Source of the DNA: an uncultured Alphaproteobacteria bacterium | GTDB lineage: Bacteria > Pseudomonadota > Alphaproteobacteria > Micropepsales > Micropepsaceae | Length of the DNA stretch: 64,000 bases | Reading direction: 5' to 3' | Assembly: GCA_903897605.1 (NCBI GenBank) | Contig: CAIUCH010000040.1 | Location: 1 to 64,000 of the forward strand | Shown here: one piece after another, positions 17,171 to 25,614 of the stretch | How positions within the stretch are numbered: position 1 is the first letter of the stretch | Layout of the letters: every line of letters begins with the position of its first letter | Made by a program: the position numbers and the translations under genes | The notes under the pieces: generated by a model | Seen by the model: only the letters and a program-made list of their open reading frames with translations | Told to the model about the DNA's origin: nothing | The model's database searches: none

Positions 17171-17647
17171 TCAGCATTCCTTCGCCAAACGGTGCAGCGC
17201 CTCGCCGGTGAGCCGCTGCACCGTCCATTCACTCAAGGGCAGGGCGCCCAGCGCGCGATAAAAGGCAATCGCATTCTCGTTCCAATCGAGAACGGACCAT
17301 TCAAAGCGCCCGCACTCTTCAGCAACCGCTTTTTTCGCCAGCCATTGGAACAAGCCCCTGGCGATGCCATTGCGGCGAAATGCGGGTCGCACGAACAGGT
17401 CTTCCAGATAAAGGCCCGGGCGCCCCAGAAACGTCGAGAAATTGTAGAAATAAAGCGCGAAGCCGGCCGGCGCGCCGCTCCAATCCGCCATCACCGCGCT
17501 GGCGCGTTTGTCCTCGAACAGGAATCGCCGAAGTTGCGCGGCGTCCGTCACGCATTCATGCGACAATCGCTCGAACGCCGCCAGCTCGCGGATATAGGCC
17601 AGGATCAGCTCCGCATCCTCTGGCCTGGCTTCGCGCAATGTCAGCAT
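17171..17647 (-). CDS. GNAT family N-acetyltransferase (diamine-acetyltransferase-like)
   Basis: This 158-residue protein has the GNAT fold. Residues 1-30 match the usual LREARPEDAELILAYIRELAAFE opening, the beta4 strand is LYLEDLFVRPAFR, and the acetyl-CoA loop is RRNGIARGLFQWLA (Q/RxxGxG/A). WNENAIAFYRALGA is the conserved helix near the C-terminus. The LxxYIxxLAxFE and YNFSTFxGxxGLYLEDLFV segments are like spermidine/spermine (SAT-type) acetyltransferases, so an amine substrate is plausible. The start is 7 bases from the end of the WbsX-like gene, so the two probably form one transcript. Confidence 0.9.
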   Translation of the reverse strand: MLTLREARPEDAELILAYIRELAAFERLSHECVTDAAQLRRFLFEDKRASAVMADWSGAPAGFALYFYNFSTFLGRPGLYLEDLFVRPAFRRNGIARGLFQWLAKKAVAEECGRFEWSVLDWNENAIAFYRALGALPLSEWTVQRLTGEALHRLAKEC

Positions 17648-17653
17648 ATATTG

Positions 17654-18961
17654 TCACTCCTTAGATCGAGCACGCGCCAAGCGGCGATGTATTTTCCGCT
17701 GCAGCTTCGCCAACCGATTGATGAATCGCGCATGCCTTGAAGGGCGTGCCTGCATCAGATCGCCGCCATCAGCGACAATATTCCGCCTGGTGGGAACATC
17801 GCCTGCCGCCAGCGTGTCCAATACGCGCCTGGTTTCGGCCAGAAAGGCGAACCCATAATGGCGATCAGGCTCCAGATAGGCGCCCTCAGCCCATTCGTTC
17901 CAAGCATTGATGAAAACAATGCGTTCATCGGCGGCCGTCGCGGCCATCGCCCGGCGTGCAGCGGCGTACAGCCATTCTCCGTAAGACCGCGGCGTGGATC
18001 CATAGAAGCTGACGCCATGCCCCGGCTTTCGCGCTTCATTGTCCCATCGCGGACAGACCCCCGGAAAAAGCCGGTATTCATTCGGATTGTTGGCCAATAT
18101 CCGCGACACAAGCGCGGCATAGGAATGGGCCTCCCCGGCAAACTCGATGTCGAGAAGACGAATATCGTCGCGATCATTGGGCAAGTCCCAGCCACCATGA
18201 TGTGGCGGAAATCCTGCCGCCGCATCCATGCCAAACACGCACGGATCCATTTCCCCGAAACTTTGTGCCAGGACGAAATAGGGGGATGCCACACCATTGG
18301 CCGTGAAAAACCCGCGCCAGCTTTTCACCCATTCCGCCGCATTGGGCAGCAGGGACGGCCGATAGATCATGATCAACGGGCGGCCGTCGATCCGGATGTA
18401 ACGCGGATCGCGAAGCGCCGACAGGATGGATCTGGCATAGCCGGCATCGTCCCCGGGATGAAATTTTTGCTCGAGCAGAATATCGTCCTCGGATCCGTCC
18501 CAGCGGCGCGACCAGTTTTCGTTCGCCCAATCCAGACAAAAGGGCAAATCGATATCGGGGTTTTCCAGCAACAGCTTTAGCGGCGTCTCCAAGACCTTGA
18601 CGCCGCTGAACCAGTAATCATGGATGCAGAATCCGTAAATTCCCGCACGCTTGGCAAGCTCGGCTTGGCGTCGAAGAACGTCTGCCTGGCTGAGATCGTA
18701 AAACCCGAGATCGGCAGGCAGATTGGGCTGGCGATGGCCAAGATAGCGCGGAATGGCCTTTGTGACATTGGACCATTCGGTAAAGCCCTTACCCCACCAA
18801 CGATCATTTTCCGGAATGGCATGAAACTGCGGCAGGTAATATGCGATCAGCCTGACCGGCAATTTCGCCGGCGGCGCACCCGGCAGCGCATCGGCGCCTT
18901 CGTGCAATGGCCCCTTGCTGACATTGTATCGATGCTGTTCAAAGAACCCGGCACTCATCAT
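17654..18961 (-). CDS. WbsX-like glycoside hydrolase 99-type/glycosyltransferase protein
   Basis: A 435-residue protein with the unmistakable WbsX opening PVRLIAYYLPQFHAIPENDRWWGKGFTEWSNV. Further family signatures are FCIHDYWFSGVKVLETPL, FCLDWANENWSRRWDG and the C-terminal INAWNEWAEGAYLEPD. WbsX proteins are found in O-antigen and rhamnan loci and have a GH99-like barrel. Whether they hydrolyse or transfer sugars is unsettled. No signal peptide is seen. Two start codons at 18958/18961 follow AGGGA; an upstream ATG at 19015 is weaker. It is not inside a polysaccharide cluster and lies just 3' of tRNA-Ser. Confidence 0.88.
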   Translation of the reverse strand: MMSAGFFEQHRYNVSKGPLHEGADALPGAPPAKLPVRLIAYYLPQFHAIPENDRWWGKGFTEWSNVTKAIPRYLGHRQPNLPADLGFYDLSQADVLRRQAELAKRAGIYGFCIHDYWFSGVKVLETPLKLLLENPDIDLPFCLDWANENWSRRWDGSEDDILLEQKFHPGDDAGYARSILSALRDPRYIRIDGRPLIMIYRPSLLPNAAEWVKSWRGFFTANGVASPYFVLAQSFGEMDPCVFGMDAAAGFPPHHGGWDLPNDRDDIRLLDIEFAGEAHSYAALVSRILANNPNEYRLFPGVCPRWDNEARKPGHGVSFYGSTPRSYGEWLYAAARRAMAATAADERIVFINAWNEWAEGAYLEPDRHYGFAFLAETRRVLDTLAAGDVPTRRNIVADGGDLMQARPSRHARFINRLAKLQRKIHRRLARARSKE

Positions 18962-19033
18962 CGGCTGCGTCCCTGATAGCCCGCTGACCAACGCAATTGC
19001 CGGGCCATCGCGCAAAGCTCGCCATACCTGTTT

Positions 19034-19123
19034 TGGCGGATGGGGTGAGATTCGAACTCACGGTGACGTTTCCGCCACGCCGGTTTTCAAGACCGGTGCC
19101 TTAAACCGCTCGGCCACCCATCC
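19034..19123 (-). tRNA. tRNA-Ser (TGA)
   Basis: A 90-nt class II tRNA on the minus strand: acceptor GGATGGG pairs with CCCATCC, the anticodon stem/loop CCGGTCTTGAAAACCGG carries TGA, a long variable arm GCGTGGCGGAAACGTCACC follows, the T-arm has GAGTTCGAATCTC, and discriminator G plus encoded CCA end the gene. Confidence 0.97.
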
Positions 19124-19205
19124 ACGTAGGAGGATCAATTACTTAGGGCCGCTTCCCAATGCAAGGCGTTATGACGAACCGGCGCAACCCGGCATCGCCA
19201 GGTCG

Positions 19206-19958
19206 CTAGAGGCGAATGCCGCCGTCCACCAGAATGTCGGTACCCGTTGTATAACCGGACTCGTCGCCTGCCAGGTAAACCGCCACCGCCGCGATTTCCT
19301 CCGGTCGCCCAAGGCGGCCGATGGGTTGGCGCGCGGTATAATTCAGCATCGACTTGGATTCGTCGCCCGTGCTTGCGGCGCGGGCATGCAACGAAGGCGA
19401 ATCGACCGTCCCCGGGCAAATCGTGTTCACCCGAATGCCATTTTTAATATAGTCCATTGCGATCGCTTTGGAGAGCCCGATCACGGCTGCCTTGCTCATC
19501 GTGTAGGCAAGACGGTTCGGGAAGCCTTTGAGGCTTGAGGCCAGCGAAGCGACATTTATGACGCTGGCTCCTCCGTTCTTGAGGAAGTGCGGCAGGAACG
19601 CCTGTGTCAGCACGAACATCGACGTGACATTGAGGTCGAACGATTTCTGCCAATCGGCGATCGAAGTGTTGGCCAAGGTGCCTTCATGCACCCAGCCGGC
19701 GCAGTTGAAGAGCACATTGACCTCGCCATGCATATCCGCGGCTGCCTTTAACGCAGCGTTGTCGAGCACATCGAGAGCAAAGACTTTGTGCCCGCTCGAA
19801 ATAGCTGAAAGATCCTTGGCCAAGCTCTCGAGTGCTTTGGCATCGCGATCCGTCGCGATCACGCGCGCGCCTTCCTTTGCAAAGGCAAGTGCCGTCGCCC
19901 GGCCAATTCCAGCGGCGGCCGCGGTTAGAAACGCCACCTTCCCATTCAAGCGATCCAT
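19206..19958 (-). CDS. Short-chain dehydrogenase (DHRS6/KDF-dehydrogenase-like)
   Basis: This 251-residue NAD(P)-dependent SDR starts at MDRLNGKVAFLTAAAAGIGRA with GGAGGAG upstream. The cofactor motif is TAAAAGIG, with Ala in place of the first Gly of TGxxxGxG, a feature of the DHRS6/2-keto-3-deoxy-L-fuconate dehydrogenase branch. The catalytic Ser (NVASLASS), Tyr and Lys (YTMSK) are present, and VDGG closes the chain. IATDRDAKALE gives an acidic residue after beta-2 and suggests NAD. It is transcribed divergently from the catabolic operon at 20.1-33.05 kb, with a palindromic operator-like site between, so it most likely belongs to that pathway. Confidence 0.9.
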   Translation of the reverse strand: MDRLNGKVAFLTAAAAGIGRATALAFAKEGARVIATDRDAKALESLAKDLSAISSGHKVFALDVLDNAALKAAADMHGEVNVLFNCAGWVHEGTLANTSIADWQKSFDLNVTSMFVLTQAFLPHFLKNGGASVINVASLASSLKGFPNRLAYTMSKAAVIGLSKAIAMDYIKNGIRVNTICPGTVDSPSLHARAASTGDESKSMLNYTARQPIGRLGRPEEIAAVAVYLAGDESGYTTGTDILVDGGIRL

Positions 19959-20038
19959 CTGCTCTCCTCCGACGACGGGCAGCGTTCCTGTATCCGATAT
20001 ATCCGTCTTGGTGTAGTCATTTTCGCCTACAAAAAATA

Positions 20039-20052
20039 TTTGCATATGCAAA
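20039..20052. promoter_or_regulatory. Perfect 14-bp palindrome, candidate operator
   Basis: TTTGCATATGCAAA is a perfect palindrome between the divergent SDR gene (starts 19958) and the catabolic operon. A self-complementary site in a divergent promoter is the expected layout for a dimeric repressor; the operon encodes an IclR-type regulator, the natural candidate. Not proven. Confidence 0.5.
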
Positions 20053-20101
20053 AATGTTAGGGCAACCTCACAAGGATAAAAATGGGCAGTGGGAGAGGGG
20101 C

Positions 20102-21265
20102 TTGATCATCGGAATTGCGTGGGACCATCGGCGTTGCTGGGGACCATTGGACGCCAGTATTGCACCCTATCGCGAGCAAGCGGGGGAGGATGTCCGCTGG
20201 GACCGGCGCAGCCTGTACAGCTTCGGTGACGGTGATCTGGCAGGCTTCGCCAGCAAATACGATCTGGTGATCTTCGATCATCCTTTTGTTGGCGATGCCC
20301 GCACGCAAGGTTGGCTGTTGGATCTTGGACCGCTGCTGAGCTTGCAGGATAAGGCGCTGTTCGAGCGCGACGCGGTCGGGGCATCCTGGCGCTCTTACGC
20401 GAGCGAGGGCGGCATCTGGGGTCTGCCGCTGGATTCGGCCGCGCAAACCGGTGCCTGGCGCGCCGATCTGCTGCAACAGAGTGGCTTTGCCGTGCCGCGA
20501 ACATTTGAAGACGTGATCGCACTTGGTGAACGGGGCGCCGCCAAGGGTATCGCTGTCGGCTGGCCGTGCGTGCCGACGGATCTGATGTGCACATTGGTAT
20601 CGGTCGCCGCCAGCATGGGGCTCGATCCCGGCCACCGGGGCAGCGAGTTCCTTTCGGGCGCCGAGGCGGATGGCGTGCTCGCACAGCTGAGGGCGCTGGC
20701 CCGCGTCGCGCATCCGAAATCCAAGGAGTGGAATCCCATCCGCTGTCTGGACCATATGGCCGCGAATGACGATGTCGCCTATGTGCCGTATCTGTTCAAC
20801 TATGTGAACTATTCCACCGGCGATCTTGCGCGGCCGATCACTTTTGGCGCGGCGCCAACCATTAATGAAGGGCTGGCGGCTCGTACTCTGTTGGGCGGCG
20901 CCGGCATCGGGATCAGCGCAAGCTCCCTCAACCCGCGCGCGGCCTTCGCCTACGCAATGTATCTGTGCTCGCCGGCCTATCAGTCTGGCGACTATGTCAC
21001 CTTCGGCGGACAGCCCGGCAGCCGTACGGCATGGCAGTCGGAGCGGTGCAACCAACTGACGCGCGGATTTTTCCGCAACACGCTGCCGGTGCTCGACAAT
21101 GCCTATCTACGGCCGACCCATCCCGGTTTCGTGCCATTCTTCCACAATGCATCGCTGCGCCTCGCCGCGGTGATTCACGAGGACGCCCCGGCAGCCCAGT
21201 TCGTCGATTGGCTGAACGCCAGTTATGACGATGTCAGGCAGCGGTCGATCGGTGGGGCGCGCTGA
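20102..21265 (+). CDS. Solute-binding-fold protein lacking an export signal
   Basis: A protein of 387 residues with the sequence pattern of family 1 extracellular solute-binding proteins: IGIAWDHRRCWGPLDASIAPY at the start, WDRRSLYSFGDGDLAGFASKYDLVIFDHPFVGDA, then GGIWGLPLDSAAQTGAWRADLLQQSG. No signal peptide or lipobox is present at any candidate start, so it should be cytoplasmic. A TTG at 20102 follows GGGAGAGG; an in-frame ATG at 20054 has no ribosome site. Its stop overlaps the IclR gene start (TGATG), so the two are translationally coupled. It may bind the pathway ligand inside the cell; that role is inference. Confidence 0.8.
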   Translation: MIIGIAWDHRRCWGPLDASIAPYREQAGEDVRWDRRSLYSFGDGDLAGFASKYDLVIFDHPFVGDARTQGWLLDLGPLLSLQDKALFERDAVGASWRSYASEGGIWGLPLDSAAQTGAWRADLLQQSGFAVPRTFEDVIALGERGAAKGIAVGWPCVPTDLMCTLVSVAASMGLDPGHRGSEFLSGAEADGVLAQLRALARVAHPKSKEWNPIRCLDHMAANDDVAYVPYLFNYVNYSTGDLARPITFGAAPTINEGLAARTLLGGAGIGISASSLNPRAAFAYAMYLCSPAYQSGDYVTFGGQPGSRTAWQSERCNQLTRGFFRNTLPVLDNAYLRPTHPGFVPFFHNASLRLAAVIHEDAPAAQFVDWLNASYDDVRQRSIGGAR

Positions 21266-22107
21266 TGGTCAAGGACGAGGTCGTGGACGCGGACGATGCC
21301 GAGAGCGGGGGCAAGCGCAGCTATTCGGTGCCGGCGGCGGAAAAGACACTCGATATTATTGAGTTCATGGCCGGCCAGCCCGATGGAATGACGGTCACGG
21401 AGCTGGCGGGCGCATTGGGCCGCTCCGTGCATGAATTCTACCGCGTAATCCTGGTGCTTGAAGCTCGCGGCTATCTCTATCGCCGCGCCGATTCCGATCG
21501 TTATCGGCTATCGCTCAAGCTATTCGAGCTGGCGCACCAGACCCCGTCGGTGCGCCAGCTCACCGACTCGGCGCTCTCGGTCATGCAAACCCTGGCCCCG
21601 GCGGCACAGCAATCCTGTCACCTGGCGGTGATGAGCGGTCACGAAGCGCTGATCGTTCTGCAGGTCGATTCCCCGCTGCCAATGCGCTATTCGGTGATGC
21701 TTGGGGCGAAATTCGACTTCGCCCAGACCAGTTCCGGCGTCGTCATCTTCGCTTATTCCGCCCAGCGGGTGCGCGACGAATTGATCGCCTTCTTGCGTGC
21801 CGATGGTCGGCCTGCCGAAGAGATCGGCCAGGTCGGCGTGCGCGCAGCCGCCATCGTCAAGAATGGGTGCGAGGTCAAGAAGTCCCTCGCCGTCGAAGGC
21901 GTCACCAACATTTCGGTGCCCGTATACGACTATCTCGGTCACGTTGTGGCGGCGCTGACCGTTCCCTATGTACCGCAGCGGGCGGCGACCGTGCCGCTGT
22001 CCACGGTCCGCGATCTTGTTGTCGAGGCTGGGCGCACTATTTCCACCAATCTTGGCGCCGGTTCGCGCGCGGCGCCCGCCGAGATCTTCAGCCGGAAAAA
22101 GGCTTGA
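21265..22107 (+). CDS. IclR family transcriptional regulator
   Basis: This 280-residue regulator has an N-terminal winged helix-turn-helix (about residues 25-85: SYSVPAAEKTLDIIEFMAGQPDGMTVTELAGALGRSVHEFYRVILVLEARGYL) and a C-terminal IclR effector domain (about 100-265; SCHLAVMSGHEALIVLQVDSP, ISVPVYDYLGHVVAALTVPY). IclR proteins usually regulate neighbouring catabolic genes and respond to a pathway intermediate. The ATG overlaps the previous stop (TGATG), and the CoA-transferase gene begins 2 bases after its stop. The recognition sequence is likely the palindrome at 20039-20052 (inference). Confidence 0.95.
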   Translation: MVKDEVVDADDAESGGKRSYSVPAAEKTLDIIEFMAGQPDGMTVTELAGALGRSVHEFYRVILVLEARGYLYRRADSDRYRLSLKLFELAHQTPSVRQLTDSALSVMQTLAPAAQQSCHLAVMSGHEALIVLQVDSPLPMRYSVMLGAKFDFAQTSSGVVIFAYSAQRVRDELIAFLRADGRPAEEIGQVGVRAAAIVKNGCEVKKSLAVEGVTNISVPVYDYLGHVVAALTVPYVPQRAATVPLSTVRDLVVEAGRTISTNLGAGSRAAPAEIFSRKKA

Positions 22108-22109
22108 TC

Positions 22110-23861
22110 ATGTCTCTGGCAAAATCCAATCGCCCAGTCGTGGAATCGCTCGATGCTCTGGCGAACCGTGTCGCGAGCGGCACTCGGCTTTCGATCGGCG
22201 GACATCATTTTGCGCGCCTGCCGATCGCGCTGCTGCGAGCCATTGCCAAATCGGGCGTCCGGGACCTCAACTATTTCGCCTGGGCCGGCGGCCTGCCATT
22301 GGAGCTGCTGCTCGAGGCGGGTGTCATCGGCAGCATCGATATCTGCTTTTCGAGCCTCGACATTTTCGGTTTGGCGCCGCGCTTCCGCGAAATTGCCGAG
22401 AAACGCCGGCTGCCGGTCAGGGACTGGCCGGCATTGACCATGATCCAGGGCTTGCGCGCCGCGCAGCAGAACTTGCCCTTCATGCCGGTACAGTTGCCCA
22501 AAGGTTCGACCATGATGGAGCGTTGCCCGGCGCTCACCAATTATCACGATACGCGCACCGGCATGGAAATAGGTCTGGTGGAAGCCCAGGTGATAGACAC
22601 GCTGTTGCTTCATGCGCCCCGCGCCGATAGCGATGGCAATGTCGAGATCTACGGCGCCAAGGCACTTGACCTGGCGCTTACGGGGGCAGCCCGGCAGGTC
22701 CTGGTAACCGTAGAGGAGATCGTGCCGGCAGGAACGCTGCAGCAGGGTAGCCGGAACACCATTCTGACGCGGAATCTGATCACCGCCATCGCCGAGGTGC
22801 CAGGCGGAGCCTATCCGACGTCATGTCTCCCTTATTATGCGACCGACTATGCCCGGATTCGCGATATCCTTGAAGGCAAGCATGGACTTTTGATCGACGC
22901 GCTGGGCAGCGACGGCCCTTCGGAGCTGCTGCGCCGCGCCGCAAAAGTTCAGGCAACCGATGTCGTCCCGCAACCGTTCCGGGACGGTTCGCCGGAGCCG
23001 GCCCATCCGCGTGTCGATGAAATCATGACGGTGCGGATTGCCCGTATGCTCGACAATGAGAGCTTCGCCAGCGCGGGCGCCGTGTCGCCTTTGGGCAATG
23101 TCGCCTATCGCCTGGCCAAGGCGACCCATGCACCTGGCTTGTTCATCGGCACGTTCAGCTGCGGCCATGTCGATGTGCGGGCCGGCACCATGACGCTGAG
23201 CCTACTTGAAGCGATGGATGCCAGCTCCGCGGTTTCGCACAGCGGTGGTGACGAAGCCTATTCCACTTATTACCAGCCCGGCATCGTCACTCACGAAATT
23301 ATCGGTGCCGCGCAAATTGACGCTCTTGGGCAGACCAACAATCTGGAATTGTCCAAACCATCCGGCGGCCGGCTCAGGTTGCCCGGCCAGGGCGGCATGT
23401 CGGACGTGGCCAACATGCACCGCGATTATGTGGTCTATGTACCGCGGCATAGCCGGATGGCGCTGGTCGACAGTGTCGAAACCGTCAGCTCTGCCCGCGG
23501 ACTGATCGCTGCGGATGAGCGCATGCGTGTGGGGTATCGCCCCGGCGATATCTTCCTGGTTACCAATCTCTGTCTGTTCCGTTTCGACGAGACGCAAGGG
23601 CAGTTGGTCGTGGTGGAAACAATGCCGGGCGTGACGCGCGAGACGATCGTGGCGGAGACCGGATTCAAAGTGATCTTCGCCAAGGATTGCCACGAAATGG
23701 TCGCGCCGACTGCACTTGAGCTGAAAGTGCTGCGCGAGCAGATCGACCCGTTGGGGATCAGGCGGCTGGAATTTGTTGGCGCCAAGGACAGGGGCGCCCT
23801 GCTCGACGAAATCCTGCGCCGCGACCTCGACGGCACGGCGCATATCATCGGTGAGGTTTAA
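22110..23861 (+). CDS. Fused two-domain CoA-transferase (GctA-GctB type)
   Basis: This 583-residue protein joins two class I CoA-transferase modules that are separate alpha and beta subunits in glutaconate CoA-transferase and IpdAB. The N-terminal half contains LSIGGHHFARLPIALLRAI and ADSDGNVEIYG; the C-terminal half, from about residue 300, contains TVRIARMLDNESFASAGAVSPLGNVAYRLA and LPGQGGMSDVAN. Such enzymes move CoA between carboxylic acids, or act as hydrolases in IpdAB-like members. Its place after IclR and before an RraA-like gene suggests it acts on a small carboxylic-acid intermediate. The ATG at 22110 begins MSLAKSNRPVVESLDA; no separate ribosome site is obvious. Confidence 0.88.
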   Translation: MSLAKSNRPVVESLDALANRVASGTRLSIGGHHFARLPIALLRAIAKSGVRDLNYFAWAGGLPLELLLEAGVIGSIDICFSSLDIFGLAPRFREIAEKRRLPVRDWPALTMIQGLRAAQQNLPFMPVQLPKGSTMMERCPALTNYHDTRTGMEIGLVEAQVIDTLLLHAPRADSDGNVEIYGAKALDLALTGAARQVLVTVEEIVPAGTLQQGSRNTILTRNLITAIAEVPGGAYPTSCLPYYATDYARIRDILEGKHGLLIDALGSDGPSELLRRAAKVQATDVVPQPFRDGSPEPAHPRVDEIMTVRIARMLDNESFASAGAVSPLGNVAYRLAKATHAPGLFIGTFSCGHVDVRAGTMTLSLLEAMDASSAVSHSGGDEAYSTYYQPGIVTHEIIGAAQIDALGQTNNLELSKPSGGRLRLPGQGGMSDVANMHRDYVVYVPRHSRMALVDSVETVSSARGLIAADERMRVGYRPGDIFLVTNLCLFRFDETQGQLVVVETMPGVTRETIVAETGFKVIFAKDCHEMVAPTALELKVLREQIDPLGIRRLEFVGAKDRGALLDEILRRDLDGTAHIIGEV

Positions 23862-23862
23862 C

Positions 23863-24540
23863 ATGGACGATCACGAGCTCTTTGAATTGATCCGCAGCAA
23901 TTTGTTCACGGCGGTGGTCGGCGACATTCTCGATGTGCTGGGATATCAGCACCAATTCCTGTCGCCCGGCATCATGCCATTGCAGAAGCATATGCGGGTG
24001 ATCGGCCGCGCCATGCCGGTGCTGGAAGCGGATGTATTCGCCGTCAAGGCCGAGACGGCGGGGCCGTTGGCTGCCAAGCCGTTCGGCCTGTTGTTCGAGG
24101 CGCTCGACGATTTGCGCAAGGATGAAATCTATATCGCGACCGGCTCTTCGCTGCGCTATGCGCTCTGGGGTGGCCTGATGACGACGCGGGCGATGCATCT
24201 GCAGGCGGCCGGTGCGGTGCTTGACGGCTATGTGCGGGACACCAACGAAATCGAAGCGCTGGCATTTCCGGTCTTTTGCCGCGGCAGCTACGCCCAGGAC
24301 CAGGGTCCGCGCGGCAAGGTCATCGACTACCGATGCAGCATCGAACTGGACGGCGTGCGGATCAACCCCGGCGACTTGCTGTTCGGCGATCGCGAAGGCG
24401 TGCTGGTGATCCCGCGCGCGGTGGAGCAAGAGGTGGTCGCGAAAGCGTCTGAAAAGGTACGCACCGAGAACAAGGTGGCAATTGCCATCCGCAATGGCAT
24501 GAGCACGGTCGAGGCCTTCGCGACCTTCGGTGTGATGTAG
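23863..24540 (+). CDS. RraA-like protein (HMG/CHA aldolase family)
   Basis: A 225-residue member of the RraA-like family, which includes 4-hydroxy-4-methyl-2-oxoglutarate aldolase, oxaloacetate decarboxylases and the RNase E inhibitor RraA. The family core is visible: SLFTAVVGDILD-like opening, WGGLMTTRAMHLQAAGAVLDGYVRDTNEI with the conserved R-D pair, then the VNPGDxLFGDxxGVLVIP-like INPGDLLFGDREGVLVIP. In catabolic clusters these are metal-dependent aldolases or decarboxylases of 2-oxo acids; RraA proper is shorter and unlikely here. It starts 1 base after the CoA-transferase stop. Confidence 0.9.
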   Translation: MDDHELFELIRSNLFTAVVGDILDVLGYQHQFLSPGIMPLQKHMRVIGRAMPVLEADVFAVKAETAGPLAAKPFGLLFEALDDLRKDEIYIATGSSLRYALWGGLMTTRAMHLQAAGAVLDGYVRDTNEIEALAFPVFCRGSYAQDQGPRGKVIDYRCSIELDGVRINPGDLLFGDREGVLVIPRAVEQEVVAKASEKVRTENKVAIAIRNGMSTVEAFATFGVM

Positions 24541-24585
24541 CGCAGCTTGTGAATTGAATTTGAGGATCGCCGTGGAGGAAACACC

Positions 24586-25611
24586 GTGACCAAGCCACTG
24601 GGACAGTTGCTCGCTATTTTGGCGACGCTGGCCGTCATGATGGTCCCGGCTTGGGCGGCAAACATGCCCAGGAGAATTGGCTACGTCACCAACTATGCCA
24701 CCCATGAATGGTACCAGAATGTGATCAAGGGCATGAAGGCACGCGCAGCGGAGCTCGGAATCGCGTTTGAGGTGCGCGATGCCAACCTTGATGTGAACAA
24801 GGAAGTATCGGCGGCCGAGGACTTCATGTCCCAGGGCGTTGACGTGCTTATCATCACGCCGGTGAACGAAGGCATTGTGCCGCTGGTCCGCCGCGCCAAA
24901 GAGCAGGGCATTCCGCTTGTGCTCGAGGGCAGTCCGGTCAAGCGCATGACCACCATGGTCGCGACCTGCGACTATGACACGGGGTATCTGGCCGGTGTCG
25001 AAGCAGGCAATTATGCCATGAACCATCTGGGCGGCATGGCGAAGGTGATGAATGTCGGGCTGCCGCTCCTGTCGGCGACCGTATTGCGGGCGCACGGTTT
25101 CATGGATGGTTTGCGGACGATCGTGCCAAACGCAAGGCTGGCAAACGACATTGACGGCGGCGGCAATCCCGACACGGCTCTGGCCGCATCTACCGCTGCG
25201 CTGGCCAGGAATGCCGACATCAACATCATCTACGGCATCAATGATTCATCGGCGCAAGGTGGCCTGCAGGCATGGAAGGCCAGCGGCCGGTCGCAAAAGA
25301 ACCTTTTGGTGGTCGGGACCGGCGGAGAAGGCCTTGGCTTCATCCATTCGATGAACACCGAACCCGCCTACAAGATTGAAGCGGCGATGTTTCCGGAGAA
25401 GGAAGGCTTCACCGCCATCGACACTGCGGTCAAGCTGTTCAACAAGCAGAGCGTGCCGCTGCATATCGTCTCGCCAAGTGCCGCTATCGTGGGCGCCGAC
25501 GGTTGGAAGAAATATTACTCCGTCGGCGAAAACGTCAGAACCATCAAATGGGATGCGGTCAACCGCCTGACGCCCCCTGCCAATTGCATGAAGACCTCGG
25601 CTCCATTCTAG
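24586..25611 (+). CDS. Ribose-type ABC transporter substrate-binding protein
   Basis: This 341-residue periplasmic protein starts at GTG with GGAGGA upstream. Signal peptide residues 1-25 end in AWAA. The Peripla_BP_4 fold shows as RRIGYVTNYATHEWYQNVIKGMKARAAELG, VNKEVSAAEDFMSQGVDVLIITPVN and AREQGIPLVL-like AKEQGIPLVLEG, then CDYDTGYLAGVEAGNYA. Relatives bind ribose, galactose, inositol, AI-2 or polyols. It precedes two permease genes and a double ATPase gene of the same class, giving a complete importer. The ligand is unknown. Confidence 0.93.
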   Translation: MTKPLGQLLAILATLAVMMVPAWAANMPRRIGYVTNYATHEWYQNVIKGMKARAAELGIAFEVRDANLDVNKEVSAAEDFMSQGVDVLIITPVNEGIVPLVRRAKEQGIPLVLEGSPVKRMTTMVATCDYDTGYLAGVEAGNYAMNHLGGMAKVMNVGLPLLSATVLRAHGFMDGLRTIVPNARLANDIDGGGNPDTALAASTAALARNADINIIYGINDSSAQGGLQAWKASGRSQKNLLVVGTGGEGLGFIHSMNTEPAYKIEAAMFPEKEGFTAIDTAVKLFNKQSVPLHIVSPSAAIVGADGWKKYYSVGENVRTIKWDAVNRLTPPANCMKTSAPF

Positions 25612-25614
25612 TCC

